Below, piece after piece: positions 1 to 9,447 of a DNA stretch of 43,960 nucleotides. Positions within the stretch are counted from its first letter, which is position 1, and the number at the start of each line of letters is the position of its first letter. The notes under the pieces are model-generated. The model had not been told where the DNA came from. It was given only the letters and a program-made list of their open reading frames with translations, and made no database searches. The translations under genes were made by a program, and so were the position numbers. The stretch is taken from NCBI GenBank assembly GCA_945947915.1, contig CAMEZQ010000015.1, positions 1 to 43,960 of the forward strand, read 5' to 3'. The stretch is from an uncultured Clostridia bacterium (GTDB taxonomy: Bacteria; Bacillota; Clostridia; Oscillospirales; Butyricicoccaceae).

Positions 1-158
1 TTGTTTTGGCTATTTGGCTATTCTCTCAATGTTGGCTGATCTGTCTATTTCAAATGACTCTCAAAAAATGCTCAAAAATGCTTCAATCTAAATAATACTC
101 ACTCATTTGGCTTTCTCAAATTCTGCTTGCGAACACCGCTCATCACGGCGTTTAGTTT

Positions 159-186
159 ATTATACGCAGAAAAACCGAATTGTAAA
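159..186 (-). promoter_or_regulatory. Sigma-A-type promoter reading out of the window
   Basis: On the minus strand TTTACA (181-186) and TATAAT (159-164) are 16 nt apart. It points left, away from the peptidase operon, so its gene must lie beyond base 1. Bases 1-158 hold no convincing reading frame, only very short ones of up to about 14 codons. Confidence 0.55.
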
Positions 187-266
187 GCAAATAGCAGCAA
201 AATCTGGATATGTTTACAGATTGTTTATCATTTTGGCCTTATCTAAATGGACAGCGCAAAAACAGT

Positions 267-313
267 ACAGCCGTTAAGGAACGGAAGTCAGTTCTCCGTC
301 CCTCAACGGCTGT
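267..313 (-). terminator. Hairpin ending the minus-strand operon
   Basis: Outer arms ACAGCCGTT (267-275) and AACGGCTGT (305-313) are complementary, with a second inner pairing of GAACGGA with TCCGT. Read on the minus strand the stem is followed by ACTGTTTTT. It lies about 60 nt after the M20 peptidase stop, the expected place for the end of the rimP operon. Confidence 0.6.
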
Positions 314-373
314 GTATTTAGATTAACTTAATGACATTGCCCTGCGGAGAGGTCTTTTTCCGTTTCAGATCGT

Positions 374-1876
374 TCAAAGGCTGCGGATCAGGCTTTTATA
401 AAACTCAACGCCCAGGCCCAGGCAGTTCTGGTGGATCTTCTCATCGGCGTTGTGCATCCGGTCGTAAAGGCCGCTGTCCATGACGAAGGGCATGAACTTG
501 AAGATGTTGTCGCACAGCGGCTCGTAGTGCCGGGAATCGGTGGTGATCGACTGAATGCCCGGGATGCAGGGCAGGCCCGGATATTTTTCCGAAATGACGG
601 CACAGAGCGCCTTATAGCTGGCGCTTGCGGTGGAGGCCACGGCCGAGGCCGGGATCTCCAGCACCGGCTCCACGTCGACCGGCAGGTCGGCCACCAGCGA
701 CTGCAGGTATTTACGGATGCTCTTGGGGGTATCCCCCTGCAGGATACGGGCGTTGACGATACACTCGGCCGTCCCGGGCAGCACATTGGGAGCCTCCGAG
801 CCCCGCACCTGGGTGCAGGCAAAGGTGGTGCGGAACAACGGATTGACGCTGGGAACGCTGCCGAAAGCCCGGAAGAGCAGCGGCTTGGAAAACGGCAGAT
901 TGCACACGGTGAACCGGTGGATAAACCGCATGGCCGGCGCCGACAGGCGCATATTCTCATAAATCACGTCCAGCAGGCGCGCTTTGGGCGGCGCCGCTTC
1001 GATGCGGCAGATGGCCTCGGCCAGAATGCCCACCGCCGAATGGCGGGGCGGCATGGAGGAATGTCCCGCCTTGCCGTGGGCCGTCAGCCTGTAATAGCTG
1101 CACCCCTTTTCGCCGACGCCGATGAGAGCCGCCGGAAAACGCTTGCGGCCGAAATGCTCTTCAGTGATATAGCCGCCCTCGTCAATGACCGTTTCAAACC
1201 GCAGGCCGCGCTTGGCCAGCGTTTCAGCCATCTGCGCGGCGCCGGCCGCGCCGCCGGTCTCCTCATCGTGGCCAAAGGCGAAATAAATATCCCGCGTGGG
1301 GGCATAGCCTTCACGCAGCAGGCTCTGTACAGCTTCCATCAGGCCGATCACGACATTCTTGCAGTCGATGGCGCCGCGGCCGACGATATAGCCCTCGCTG
1401 TCCACCGTGCCGGCAAACGGATCGCCGCTCCAGCCCTCGCCGGCCGGGACGACGTCCATGTGGCCGCAGAACAGGATGGGCAGCCGGTCGCTCTTCCGGA
1501 CGCTCCGCCAGCACAGCAGCAGGCTGCCCTCGGGCGCCGGCAGAAAATGGAGCCGGGCAAAGACCTCGGGATAGCGCTGCTTGAGGAACTCGCGGAACCG
1601 CACGATGCCCTCACGGTCGCCGGTCACCGTCGGAATGGCGATAGCCGCCTGCAGGCTCTCACTGGCGTGGGCCGTCAGATCGGGGTCGGGCGTCGTGCGT
1701 TTGAGGGGCGAGCTGCGCTTGAGATGACGGCCGGCCAGCAGCGTGCGCACAATGCCGGCGGCCAGGCAGCCAAAGATAAAGACGAACAGCGCCAGGCTGA
1801 TCCAGCTGCCGAAGGAAGCCACAAAGTTGCTGCGGGCAATGACAAGCCAGGCGTAAAGATTTTTGAGAAAAGTCAT
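374..1876 (-). CDS. Membrane-anchored M20 family metallopeptidase
   Basis: 500-residue zinc peptidase/deacylase of the M20 (carboxypeptidase/ArgE/DapE) family. An N-terminal hydrophobic stretch at about residues 20-48 looks like a signal anchor. The metal-site motifs are visible in order: GHMDVVP, GRGAIDCK, HDEETGG (catalytic glutamate and metal ligand), and a late SRHYEPL holding the last histidine. A dimerisation-type insert lies between, including GKAGHSSMPP. The overall shape resembles PM20D1-like or carboxypeptidase S-like members; the substrate is not predictable. The start codon overlaps the ribF stop in an ATGA, so it is the last gene of the translation operon. A terminator-like hairpin follows. 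The family is certain, the role in this operon is unknown. Confidence 0.9.
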   Translation of the reverse strand: MTFLKNLYAWLVIARSNFVASFGSWISLALFVFIFGCLAAGIVRTLLAGRHLKRSSPLKRTTPDPDLTAHASESLQAAIAIPTVTGDREGIVRFREFLKQRYPEVFARLHFLPAPEGSLLLCWRSVRKSDRLPILFCGHMDVVPAGEGWSGDPFAGTVDSEGYIVGRGAIDCKNVVIGLMEAVQSLLREGYAPTRDIYFAFGHDEETGGAAGAAQMAETLAKRGLRFETVIDEGGYITEEHFGRKRFPAALIGVGEKGCSYYRLTAHGKAGHSSMPPRHSAVGILAEAICRIEAAPPKARLLDVIYENMRLSAPAMRFIHRFTVCNLPFSKPLLFRAFGSVPSVNPLFRTTFACTQVRGSEAPNVLPGTAECIVNARILQGDTPKSIRKYLQSLVADLPVDVEPVLEIPASAVASTASASYKALCAVISEKYPGLPCIPGIQSITTDSRHYEPLCDNIFKFMPFVMDSGLYDRMHNADEKIHQNCLGLGVEFYKSLIRSL

Positions 1877-2754
1877 TGCAGGATCTCCTTTACCCTTGCG
1901 ACGTCCCTTGCGATCTGGTCCGTCAGGGCCGCGGCGGTGCCAAAAGCCCGTTCCTCACGGATAAATTCCACAAGGGAAAGCTCGACTTCAGCGTCGTACA
2001 GATCGCCGCTGAAATCCAGTATGTTGAACTCAACCACCGGCCGGGTCAGACCAAAGGTAGGCCGGACACCGATATTGATGGCGGCGGGCCAGACCCCCGC
2101 GCCGGTGCGCAGCCAGGCGGCGTAAACGCCGTAGCGCGGCGGCAGCAGGTCAGGATGCAGTTCGATGTTGCCGGTGGGGAAGCCCAGTTTCCGGCCCACC
2201 CCCCGGCCGTGGATGACCGTGCCCCGCAGGACGTAATCATGCCCCAGCAGTGCCCGCGCCCGGCCAATATCGCCGGCCGCCACCAGCTCCCGGATCCAGG
2301 AGGAGCTGACCGTCCGCTGCTCCCGCACCACCGGCGGGCAGACCTGCACGTCAAAGCCCCAGGCCCGGCCCAGACGCTCCAGCAGACGGCCGTCGCCGCT
2401 GCCCCGCGCCCCGAAGGTGTAGTTCTCTCCGCATACGACAGCCCCGCAGCCGTACTGCGCCAGCAGCACGTCGCGCACGAAGTCCTCCGGCGGCATCTGG
2501 GCCATCCGGGCGTCAAAGGGCAGCAGATGCACACATTCGATGCCCTGCTGCAGGATCAGCTCCCGGCGCAGGGGGCCGGGCGTCAGCAGAGCGGCCGGTT
2601 TTTGGGTCAGAAAGGCCCGGGGCTGGTTCTCAAAGGTGACGGCGGCGGGCTGCAGGCCCTGCCGGGCGGCCAGCGCGGCCGTCTCCCGCAGGATGCGCTG
2701 ATGTCCCAGATGGACGCCGTCGAAAAAGCCCAGGGCAATGGCAGTTTTTTTCAT
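1873..2754 (-). CDS. ribF: Bifunctional riboflavin kinase / FAD synthetase
   Basis: 293 residues. It phosphorylates riboflavin to FMN and adenylates FMN to FAD in the cytoplasm. The N-terminal nucleotidyltransferase begins with GFFDGVHLGHQ, the HxGH-type signature. The C-terminal flavokinase domain starts near residue 180 and contains GRGVGRKLGFPTGNI, the PTxN-type motif. Length matches the family norm. It is joined to truB upstream and to the M20 peptidase downstream by 4-bp ATGA overlaps, so it is translationally coupled on both sides. The truB-ribF pairing is classic in Firmicutes. Confidence 0.97.
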   Translation of the reverse strand: MKKTAIALGFFDGVHLGHQRILRETAALAARQGLQPAAVTFENQPRAFLTQKPAALLTPGPLRRELILQQGIECVHLLPFDARMAQMPPEDFVRDVLLAQYGCGAVVCGENYTFGARGSGDGRLLERLGRAWGFDVQVCPPVVREQRTVSSSWIRELVAAGDIGRARALLGHDYVLRGTVIHGRGVGRKLGFPTGNIELHPDLLPPRYGVYAAWLRTGAGVWPAAINIGVRPTFGLTRPVVEFNILDFSGDLYDAEVELSLVEFIREERAFGTAAALTDQIARDVARVKEILQ

Positions 2755-3677
2755 GGGCGATCACCCGTATAAAAAGTTTTCTCGTAAAAGAGCGCCGGCT
2801 CTCCCGAAACGGCCAGCCGGCCGCTTCTCGACAGCACGGCGATCCTCCCGTCGGGCGCGTAGAGGGCGCACAGCACCTCTTTCTCCGCCGGGATGACGCC
2901 CTCCGCAATATGCGCGGCGCCCACATAGGCGCCGTTGAGGGCGCGGCGCAGTCCCTCGTCGGTCAGATGTATGGCCGGCAGGAAGGAAAAGATCTTCTCC
3001 ATGGGCTGCACGGCCGCTTCCAGCCGGCCCTGATCGGCCAGCGCCTGCAGCTCGTCAAAGCCCACGGCCTGCTCCAGCGTAAAATCACCCGACCGCAGGC
3101 GGATCAGGCTGTCCATCACGGCGCCGCAGCCCAGCTTCTGGCCGATATCATGGCAGAGGGTGCGCACGAAGGTGCCCTTGGAGCAGGTCACCTCAAAATC
3201 TCCCCGCCGGCCGTCAAAGCCCAGCAGGCGGATCTTTTCGATGCCCACCCGGCGGCTCTCGCGGTCAACCTCGATGCCCTGCCGGGCCAGGTCGTACAGG
3301 CGCACGCCGTCCTTCTGCACGGCCGAATACATGGGCGGCAGCTGGTCGTAGCCCCCCTCGAACGACAGCACGGCCTCTTCAAAGGCGGCGCTGCCGGGCA
3401 GAGCCCCGCCGGTCTCCCGCACATCGCCCCAGATATCCATGGTATCAGACACGCAGCCCAGCCGGATGCCGGCACGGTAGCTTTTTTCCGACGTCAGCAG
3501 ATAATCCGACGCCTTGGTGGCCGCGCCCAGCAGAATGACCAGCACACCGCCGGCCATGGGGTCCAGCGTGCCGGCGTGGCCCACCTTGCGCATATGCAGG
3601 ACGCCCCGCAGCTTGGCCACCACATCGTGGGAGGTAAAGCCCAGGGGCTTGTTGAATACGATGACACCGTTAAGCAT
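2751..3677 (-). CDS. truB: tRNA pseudouridine(55) synthase
   Basis: 308 residues. It makes pseudouridine 55 in the T-loop of tRNAs. The start MLNGVIVFNKPLGFTSHDVV is typical, and VGHAGTLDPMAGGVL carries the catalytic aspartate. The KSYRAGIRLG block and the later SKGTFVRTLCHDIG block are also conserved. A PUA-like tail follows from about residue 235. The start overlaps the end of nrnA by 8 bp and its stop overlaps ribF, so it is in the middle of the operon. Confidence 0.97.
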   Translation of the reverse strand: MLNGVIVFNKPLGFTSHDVVAKLRGVLHMRKVGHAGTLDPMAGGVLVILLGAATKASDYLLTSEKSYRAGIRLGCVSDTMDIWGDVRETGGALPGSAAFEEAVLSFEGGYDQLPPMYSAVQKDGVRLYDLARQGIEVDRESRRVGIEKIRLLGFDGRRGDFEVTCSKGTFVRTLCHDIGQKLGCGAVMDSLIRLRSGDFTLEQAVGFDELQALADQGRLEAAVQPMEKIFSFLPAIHLTDEGLRRALNGAYVGAAHIAEGVIPAEKEVLCALYAPDGRIAVLSRSGRLAVSGEPALFYEKTFYTGDRP

Positions 3678-4641
3678 CCAGCGCCGCCTCCAGTGCCGCT
3701 GTCATGGCCTCGGCCGCCGCCCGGCCCGAAAGGCCCTGCAGCGTGCAGCCGGCAGCGCCGGCGTGGCCGCCGCCGCCAAAGGCGGCGCAGATGCGGGAAG
3801 CGTCGTGGCCGCGGCTGCGCACCGATACCTTCCACGCGCCGCCGCCCTTGACCTCGGTGAGCAGCGCGCCGATCTCGACGCCCTCCACCTGGGCCAGCAG
3901 CGAAGCCAGATTGTCGCAGTCGTCATCGGTGGCGCCCAGGCGCTCCAGCAGCGCCTGTTCCAGCAGCGCCACGGCGCCGCGGCCGTCCTTCAGCAGGGTC
4001 ATGCCGGCATAGATCTGCCCCTCTAGCGCCGCGCGGGCACGGGTCTTGAGGCGGAAGCAGCGGTAATTGATCTCCTGCCACCGCGCGCCGGCCGCCATGC
4101 AGGCGGCCGCCACCCGGTGGGTGTATTGGGTGGTATTGTCAAATACAAAGCAGCCGGTATCGGTGGCGGCGGCCGTATAGACCGCATCGGCCATGTCGGG
4201 CGTCAGTGTGCAGCCCAGCGCCGCCAGCAGGTCGTAGACGATCTCGCCGCAGGCGGCCGCTTCCGGACGGCACAGGCCCAGGCCGGCGTACGCCCGAAAA
4301 GACGGATGATGGTCGATGGCCAGGTCGATGACGGGAAAGGCTTCCTGGGCGTTGGCCGGCAGCAGGGCACGGTCGGCCACGTCGACAGCTGCCACACAGC
4401 CCGCCTGCGTATTTTCCGGCGCCCACAGGCCCTCAGTCAGCCCGGCAAACCGGGGGGTGATATCGGGATTGGGCCACAGCCAGGCCTGCTTGCCCAGCTG
4501 CCGCAGGCCGCGGCAGAGGGCGGCGGCCGAACCGATGGTATCGCCGTCGGGCCGCCGGTGGGTCAGCAGGACAAAGCCGTCCCGGTCCCGCAGCGTCCGG
4601 AGCGCCCCTTCAAAAGCCTCAGCATCAAAACTCGTCCTCAT
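3670..4641 (-). CDS. nrnA: DHH-family oligoribonuclease / pAp phosphatase
   Basis: 323 residues from the start chosen here. The family degrades short RNA oligonucleotides and dephosphorylates 3'-phosphoadenosine 5'-phosphate. Visible motifs are THRRPDGDTIGSAAAL (DHH motif I), AAVDVADR, AIDHHPS (the DHH triad itself) and GGGGHAGAAG of the C-terminal DHHA1 domain. The open frame extends 15 codons upstream to 4686. The ATG at 4641 has GGGGAGGAG just before it and begins MRTSFDAEAF, so I prefer it. It overlaps the end of rbfA by 17 bp. In Firmicutes nrnA commonly sits between rbfA and truB. Confidence 0.93.
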   Translation of the reverse strand: MRTSFDAEAFEGALRTLRDRDGFVLLTHRRPDGDTIGSAAALCRGLRQLGKQAWLWPNPDITPRFAGLTEGLWAPENTQAGCVAAVDVADRALLPANAQEAFPVIDLAIDHHPSFRAYAGLGLCRPEAAACGEIVYDLLAALGCTLTPDMADAVYTAAATDTGCFVFDNTTQYTHRVAAACMAAGARWQEINYRCFRLKTRARAALEGQIYAGMTLLKDGRGAVALLEQALLERLGATDDDCDNLASLLAQVEGVEIGALLTEVKGGGAWKVSVRSRGHDASRICAAFGGGGHAGAAGCTLQGLSGRAAAEAMTAALEAALDA

Positions 4642-5011
4642 CGGTCTCCTCCCCGTCCTCCTCGTCGTGCCGGATGTCCAGCTCACGGATCAGCTTGGAG
4701 ATGTGTACGCCGTAGGAGATGGAATCGTCGATGACAAAGACCAGTTCGGGCGTATAGCGCAGCGTCATCCGGTGGGCCAGCTCCCTGCGCAGGAAGCCGG
4801 ATACCGATTTGAGGCCCCGTTTGAGCTCCTTCTGGTCAAACTGCCCCAGCGCCGAGATATAGACCTTGCACCAGCGCAGATCGGGCGTCGTTTCACAGCG
4901 GACGATGCTCAGCATGCCGCCCTGCAGCCGGGGATCCTTCAGCCCCGGCAGCAGCTCGGCCAGACATTTCATGATTTCTTCGTTGATTCTCGCGTTGCGG
5001 TTTCCAGCCAT
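4625..5011 (-). CDS. rbfA: 30S ribosome-binding factor A
   Basis: 128 residues. It is a KH-like factor that binds the immature 30S subunit and helps 16S rRNA maturation. The sequence contains the conserved ELAHRMTLRYTPELVFVIDDS block near the C-terminus, and KDPRL in the N-terminal part. The frame stays open to 5092, but the ATG at 5011 is preceded by AAGGAGG at ideal spacing and gives the usual family N-terminus MAGNRNARINEEI. A short acidic tail (EEDGEETDEDEF) ends the protein. It is followed directly by nrnA in the same operon. Confidence 0.95.
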   Translation of the reverse strand: MAGNRNARINEEIMKCLAELLPGLKDPRLQGGMLSIVRCETTPDLRWCKVYISALGQFDQKELKRGLKSVSGFLRRELAHRMTLRYTPELVFVIDDSISYGVHISKLIRELDIRHDEEDGEETDEDEF

Positions 5012-5021
5012 GGCGACCTCC

Positions 5022-7562
5022 TTATTCGCGGATCTGCTCCATGACAAAGGCTTCGACGATGTCGCCCTCCTTGATGTCATTGAAGCGCTCAAAGCTCATG
5101 CCGCATTCATAGCCCGAAGCCACTTCGCGGACGTCGTCCTTAAAGCGCTTGAGGGTGGCCAGATCGCCTTCGTGGATGACGATATTGTCACGGACAATAC
5201 GGACCTTCTCGTTGCGCTGCATCTTTCCGTCGGTGACATAGGCGCCCGCGATGGTGCCGACACCCGAGACCTTGAAGGTCTGCCGGATCTCGGCGTGGCC
5301 GATGATGGCCTCTCTGAACTTGGGCGCCAGCATGCCCTTCATGGCCTGCTCGACTTCCTCGATGCAGTCGTAAATGATGCGGTACATGCGCATATCCACA
5401 TGGTCCCGGGCCGCCGTTTCGATGGCGCCGCTGTCGGGACGGACGTTGAAGCCGATGATGATGGCGCCGGAGGCCGAAGCCAGCATGACGTCCGACTCGT
5501 TGATGCCGCCGACGGCCGAATGGATGACCCGTACCTGCACCTCTTCGTTGGACAGCTTTTCCAGCGACGATTTGACGGCTTCGGCCGAACCGTGTACATC
5601 GGCCTTGACGATCAGATTGAGGGTCTTCATCTGGCCCTGCTCGATCTGGGAGAAGAGATTGTCCAGGGTGACCTTCTGCACGGTGCGGGCCTGCTGCTCC
5701 TTCTCCTCTGCCTTGCGCTGCTCAGCCAGCGTTCTGGCCATGCGCTCGTCCTCGACGGCATAGAACAGGTCGCCGGCCGAGGGCACTTCCGAAAGGCCGA
5801 CGATCTCCACGGGATAGGAGGGGCCGGCCGACGTGATCTTCTGGCGCTTGTCGTTGACCATGGCGCGCACTCGGCCCACCGAGGTGCCCGCGATGACGAT
5901 GTCGCCGGCTTTCAGCGTGCCGTTCTGCACCAGCACGGTGGCAATGGGGCCGCGGCCTCTGTCCAGGCGGGCCTCGATGACGGTGCCCTTGGCCAGACGG
6001 TTGGGGTTGGCCTTCAGCTCCTGCATCTCGGCGGTCAGCAGGACCATCTCCAGCAGATTGTCGATGCCCTCGCCCTTGATGGCCGAGATCTTGCAGACAA
6101 TGGTGCTGCCGCCCCATTCCTCGGGCACCAGCTCGTATTCGGTCAGCTGCTGCATGATGCGGTCGGGATTGGCCGATTCCTTATCCATCTTGTTGACGGC
6201 CACGATGATGGGCACGCCGGCCGCCTTGGCATGGTTGATGGCCTCGATGGTCTGGGGCATGATGCCGTCGTCGGCGGCCACCACCAGAATGGCGATATCG
6301 GTGACCTGCGCGCCTCTGGCACGCATGGAGGTGAAGGCGGCGTGGCCCGGCGTATCCAGGAAGGTGATCTCCCGGTCGCCCACCGAAACGCGGTAGGCGC
6401 CGATGTGCTGGGTGATGCCGCCGGCCTCGCCGGCCGTGACGTTGGTCTTGCGGATGGCGTCCAGCAGGGAGGTCTTGCCGTGGTCGACGTGACCCATGAC
6501 CACGACCACCGGCGCACGCTCGATCAGCTCGTCGGCCTGGTCCTCGTGCTCGTCAAAGAGCCGCTCCTCGATGGTGACCACCACTTCCTTCTCCACGACG
6601 GCGCCCAGCTCCATGGCCACCAGCGAAGCCGTATCGAAATCGATGTTCTGAGAGACCGAAGCCATCACGCCCATCTTCATCAGCTCTTTGATGACAACGG
6701 CCGCCGTCTTCTTGAGGCGCATGGCCAGGTCGCCCACCGAGATCTCCTCGGGGATCTCCACCTTGAGGGGCGCCTTCTTGGCCTGCTCCTGCTGCACCTG
6801 CAGCTTGCGCATCTTCTCCTGCTCCTCCTGCCGGCGCTTGTTGTTGCCGTAGGGAGAGCGCTTCTGGGCGTTCTGCTTAAACTTCTGCTTGCCCGAATTG
6901 TTCTGGATCTTATCTACGTTGTCGGGCGCCAGGGTATCCATGCGCTCGTCGTATTTTTCCAGATTGACCGAGGAGCCGCGGGTATCGACGTAATGCACTC
7001 GGGGACCCTTGGCAGCCTGGGTGTTCTGTCCCTTCTTTTCCTCGGCCTTGGGCTGCTCGGCGCTGCGGGCGGGGGCTGCGGAGCCTGCGGCGGGACGGCT
7101 GTGGTTATTCTGGCCCTCCCGGTGGCTGCGGTCGCCGCTCTGGCCGCCCGATGCCGGACGCTGCTCGCCGCGGCTGCGGCTGCCGTTATTGTTATTATTG
7201 TTGCTGTTATTGCCGCCGGCGCTGCTGCCGTTGTTATTGCCCGTGCGGCTGCCGCGGTCGCCCGGCTTGTTTTCGCCGGTCTTTTCCCGGTTGTCCCGCG
7301 CAGGCTTTTTGTCCTCGCTCCGGGGCGCCTTGGCCTGGGGCTTTTCGGCACGGGCGTTCTTCGAGGCCTCCAGCGCGGCCTGCAGGTCGCCGGCCTGACG
7401 GCTCTGGGTCAGGCTCTCAAAGATCACATCCAGTTCCTGCTCGTTCAGCGCCTGGGCGTTGCTCCGGGGCGCTTTGAGATACTTGCCGAGGATCTCGGAG
7501 ATCTCTTTATTGGACAGTCCGAAGTCCTTGGCGACTTCGGACAACTTATATTTGATCATCAT
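5022..7562 (-). CDS. infB: Translation initiation factor IF-2
   Basis: 846-residue GTPase that brings initiator tRNA to the 30S subunit. An IF2_N helix bundle lies at residues 2-50. A long low-complexity basic/Asn-rich linker follows (about 65-240, with an unusual run of Asn around 110-125). A second IF2_N-like module lies near 270-325. The G domain starts near residue 350 with [14 protein letters not shown], then DTPGHAAF and NKMD. Domains II-IV follow to the C-terminus. Two ATG codons lie together at 7562 and 7559; AAGGGGG upstream does not separate them. It is 3 bp after the L7Ae-like gene. Confidence 0.97.
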   Translation of the reverse strand: MMIKYKLSEVAKDFGLSNKEISEILGKYLKAPRSNAQALNEQELDVIFESLTQSRQAGDLQAALEASKNARAEKPQAKAPRSEDKKPARDNREKTGENKPGDRGSRTGNNNGSSAGGNNSNNNNNNGSRSRGEQRPASGGQSGDRSHREGQNNHSRPAAGSAAPARSAEQPKAEEKKGQNTQAAKGPRVHYVDTRGSSVNLEKYDERMDTLAPDNVDKIQNNSGKQKFKQNAQKRSPYGNNKRRQEEQEKMRKLQVQQEQAKKAPLKVEIPEEISVGDLAMRLKKTAAVVIKELMKMGVMASVSQNIDFDTASLVAMELGAVVEKEVVVTIEERLFDEHEDQADELIERAPVVVVMGHVDHGKTSLLDAIRKTNVTAGEAGGITQHIGAYRVSVGDREITFLDTPGHAAFTSMRARGAQVTDIAILVVAADDGIMPQTIEAINHAKAAGVPIIVAVNKMDKESANPDRIMQQLTEYELVPEEWGGSTIVCKISAIKGEGIDNLLEMVLLTAEMQELKANPNRLAKGTVIEARLDRGRGPIATVLVQNGTLKAGDIVIAGTSVGRVRAMVNDKRQKITSAGPSYPVEIVGLSEVPSAGDLFYAVEDERMARTLAEQRKAEEKEQQARTVQKVTLDNLFSQIEQGQMKTLNLIVKADVHGSAEAVKSSLEKLSNEEVQVRVIHSAVGGINESDVMLASASGAIIIGFNVRPDSGAIETAARDHVDMRMYRIIYDCIEEVEQAMKGMLAPKFREAIIGHAEIRQTFKVSGVGTIAGAYVTDGKMQRNEKVRIVRDNIVIHEGDLATLKRFKDDVREVASGYECGMSFERFNDIKEGDIVEAFVMEQIRE

Positions 7563-7565
7563 AGA

Positions 7566-7979
7566 CTATTTCCCCCTTTTCGTACTGCCTGCCCGGCCTT
7601 TGCCGGCAAGCTTCTTGGCCTTGCGGCGCTTTTCGCGCTCCAGCTTTTCCTCCAGCCGGGCCGTCAGCTCTTCCATCTCCAGCTTGCGGCTGAGCGCGAT
7701 GGCAAAGCCGGTATCACAGACGGCCGCCGCCGAACAGGTGCCCACGCCCAGCGCTTCACCCAGCGCCTGCTTGTCAAAGCCCGGACGCAGAATAGGCACT
7801 TCCTTCTGCTGGCCGGCCGATTCCATCCAGCGGACGGTATTGCCTGCCGCATCGTCGGGCAGCAGCAGCAGCCGTGCGCGGCCACGGGCGCAGCTTTCGG
7901 CCGCGTCGTCGGCGCCGACGGCCAGATGTCCGGAACGGCGCATCAGACCCAGCAGGGTCAGGATCTCACTCTTTTCCAT
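7566..7979 (-). CDS. L7Ae-like ribosomal protein (YlxQ family)
   Basis: 137 residues. This is the small L7Ae/L30e-type RNA-binding protein usually found between ylxR and infB. MEKSEILTLLGLMRRSGHLAVG at the N-terminus is the family pattern (kink-turn binding fold), while the C-terminal 40 residues are an Arg/Lys/Glu-rich helix and basic tail. The open frame goes to 8048. The Shine-Dalgarno GGAGG is 7 nt before the ATG at 7979 and almost touches the ATG at 7985, so 7979 is the better start. It overlaps ylxR by 14 bp. Confidence 0.9.
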   Translation of the reverse strand: MEKSEILTLLGLMRRSGHLAVGADDAAESCARGRARLLLLPDDAAGNTVRWMESAGQQKEVPILRPGFDKQALGEALGVGTCSAAAVCDTGFAIALSRKLEMEELTARLEEKLEREKRRKAKKLAGKGRAGSTKRGK

Positions 7980-8256
7980 GGCCATCCTCCGTTTCCTGCT
8001 GTTCAAACTGACGCCGAAGCTCTGCAAAGGCCTCGTCGGGTATCTCACACTCGAGGGCTCTGGCCAGCGCCCGGCTCTTCACAGCCTTTTCCAGGCACCG
8101 GAGATCCCGGCACACATAGGCGCCCCTGCCCGAAAGCTTTCCCCTGGCGTCATATAAGACCTCGCCCGAGGGTGTGCGCACCACCCGTGCAAGGGCATAT
8201 TTTTCCTTTTTCTCGCGGCAGGCGACACACTGCCGCATGGGTATTTTCTTTGGCAT
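7966..8256 (-). CDS. ylxR: YlxR family RNA-binding / regulatory protein (DUF448)
   Basis: 96 residues. The signature MPKKIPMRQCVACREKK, then LARVVRTPSGEV, then the GRGAYVCRDLRCLEKA block, are diagnostic of YlxR/DUF448. Members are described as RNA-binding or nucleoid-associated regulators. It sits between nusA and the L7Ae-like gene as in other Firmicutes. The 97-nt gap upstream to nusA is the only sizeable gap in the operon and contains a hairpin. Confidence 0.94.
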   Translation of the reverse strand: MPKKIPMRQCVACREKKEKYALARVVRTPSGEVLYDARGKLSGRGAYVCRDLRCLEKAVKSRALARALECEIPDEAFAELRRQFEQQETEDGHGKE

Positions 8257-8278
8257 CAGAGCCTCCCGATCTTTCTTC

Positions 8279-8304
8279 GGAAGCCTTTCTGCAAAAGGCT
8301 TTCC
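8279..8304 (-). other. Hairpin between nusA and ylxR
   Basis: GGAAGCCTTT (8279-8288) pairs with AAAGGCTTTCC (8294-8304) with one bulged base. There is no U-run after it, so it is unlikely to be a full terminator; RNA processing or partial attenuation is possible. Its core resembles the dyads found beside the S-layer recombinase. Confidence 0.4.
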
Positions 8305-8353
8305 GGTATTGTGTATAAATAAACTTAGGCGGATCTTCGATCCGGCGAGGGCC

Positions 8354-9430
8354 TTACTGCTGCGCTGCCTGGCTCTGGGGCTTGATGTCGATCTTATAGC
8401 CGGTCAATTTCGCAGCCAGTCTGGCGTTCTGGCCCTCTTTGCCGATGGCCAGCGAAAGCTGATCGTCGGGGACGATGACGACGCAGCTCTTGCCGTCCTC
8501 CAGCAGCTGCACCGACAGGACATCGGAGGGCGACAGGGCCTCGGCGATGAACTGGACGGGATCTTCGGAATACTTGATGATATCGATCTTCTCGCCCTTC
8601 AGCTCGTCGACAATGGCCGAAACGCGTCCGCCCTTGGGGCCGACGCAGGCGCCGATGGGATCGACGTTGGGATCGGCCGAATAGACGGCGATCTTGGTGC
8701 GGGAACCGGCCTCGCGGGCGATGGCCTCGATGACGACGGTGCCGTCGTGGATCTCGGGCACCTCCAGCTCAAACAGGCGCTTGACCAGGCCGGGATGGGT
8801 ACGGGACACGACGATCTGGGGGCCCTTGCCGGCGTTGCGGACTTCCACCACATAGACCTTGATGCGGTCGCCCTCGCGCAGGGTCTCGCCGCGGATCTGC
8901 TCCTGGGCGCTCAGAACGGTCTCCGTCTTGTCGCGGGGACCGCTGATCTCGATGCTGGCGTTGCCGTACCGCGTATCGATCCGGGTGACGATGGCCGTCA
9001 GGATCTCGTGCTCCTTGGAGGCAAACTCCTCCACGATCATGCCGCGCTCGGCTTCCCGGATGCCCTGAATGATGACCTGCTTGGCCGTCTGGGTGGCGAT
9101 GCGGCCGAAATCGTTGACCTCCACCTCGATGCGGATCTGATCGCCGATCTGGGGATCGGCCACATATTTTCTGGCGTCCTCCACGGTGATCTCGCAGGCG
9201 GGATTGTCGTCGTATTCACACACCGTTTTGACGGCGTGCATGGTAATGGCGCCGGTCTCTTCGTCGATATGGACGAAAAGATTATCCACGGCCGCGTTGG
9301 GCGCGGTGGACTTGTGCATGGCCTTGTAGGCGGCGGCCAGCGCCTGGGAGATCCGATCGAGCATATAGGCTTTCTTGATGCCCTTTTCCTTCTCCAGGTC
9401 GTCCAGCGCCTTGATCATCTCGCTGTTCAT
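8354..9430 (-). CDS. nusA: Transcription termination/antitermination factor NusA
   Basis: 358 residues from the start used here. It binds RNA polymerase and nascent RNA, modulating pausing, termination and antitermination. It has the NusA N-terminal domain (MNSEMIKALDDLEKEKGI), then an S1 domain (about 135-200), then two KH domains containing GPKGGRVSAIVDEL and GKEGQNARLAAKLTG. It lacks the acidic repeats of proteobacterial NusA, which is normal for Firmicutes. An in-frame ATG at 9451 overlaps the rimP stop as ATGA. The ATG at 9430 gives the family N-terminus and has AAGGAG 12 nt upstream, so the start is not fully settled. Confidence 0.95.
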   Translation of the reverse strand: MNSEMIKALDDLEKEKGIKKAYMLDRISQALAAAYKAMHKSTAPNAAVDNLFVHIDEETGAITMHAVKTVCEYDDNPACEITVEDARKYVADPQIGDQIRIEVEVNDFGRIATQTAKQVIIQGIREAERGMIVEEFASKEHEILTAIVTRIDTRYGNASIEISGPRDKTETVLSAQEQIRGETLREGDRIKVYVVEVRNAGKGPQIVVSRTHPGLVKRLFELEVPEIHDGTVVIEAIAREAGSRTKIAVYSADPNVDPIGACVGPKGGRVSAIVDELKGEKIDIIKYSEDPVQFIAEALSPSDVLSVQLLEDGKSCVVIVPDDQLSLAIGKEGQNARLAAKLTGYKIDIKPQSQAAQQ

Positions 9431-9447
9431 GACTTGCTTTTTCTCCT

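Noticed and set aside
7150..7260. Repeat array or CRISPR-like track from TTATTG-type repeats
   Set aside because: It is the Asn-rich linker of IF-2 (AAT/AAC codons), with no regular spacers. No CRISPR array or cas gene was seen in the window.
431..8318. Very long open frames on the plus strand opposite the rimP-ribF operon (for example 431-2125 and 4866-8318)
   Set aside because: They are mirror images of GC-rich genes with clear families on the minus strand; their translations have no family signatures and are His/Gln/Gly/Arg-biased.
8257..8353. Terminator dividing the nusA operon
   Set aside because: The hairpin at 8279-8304 has a bulge and no U-run, and ylxR/infB have no own promoter that I can see.
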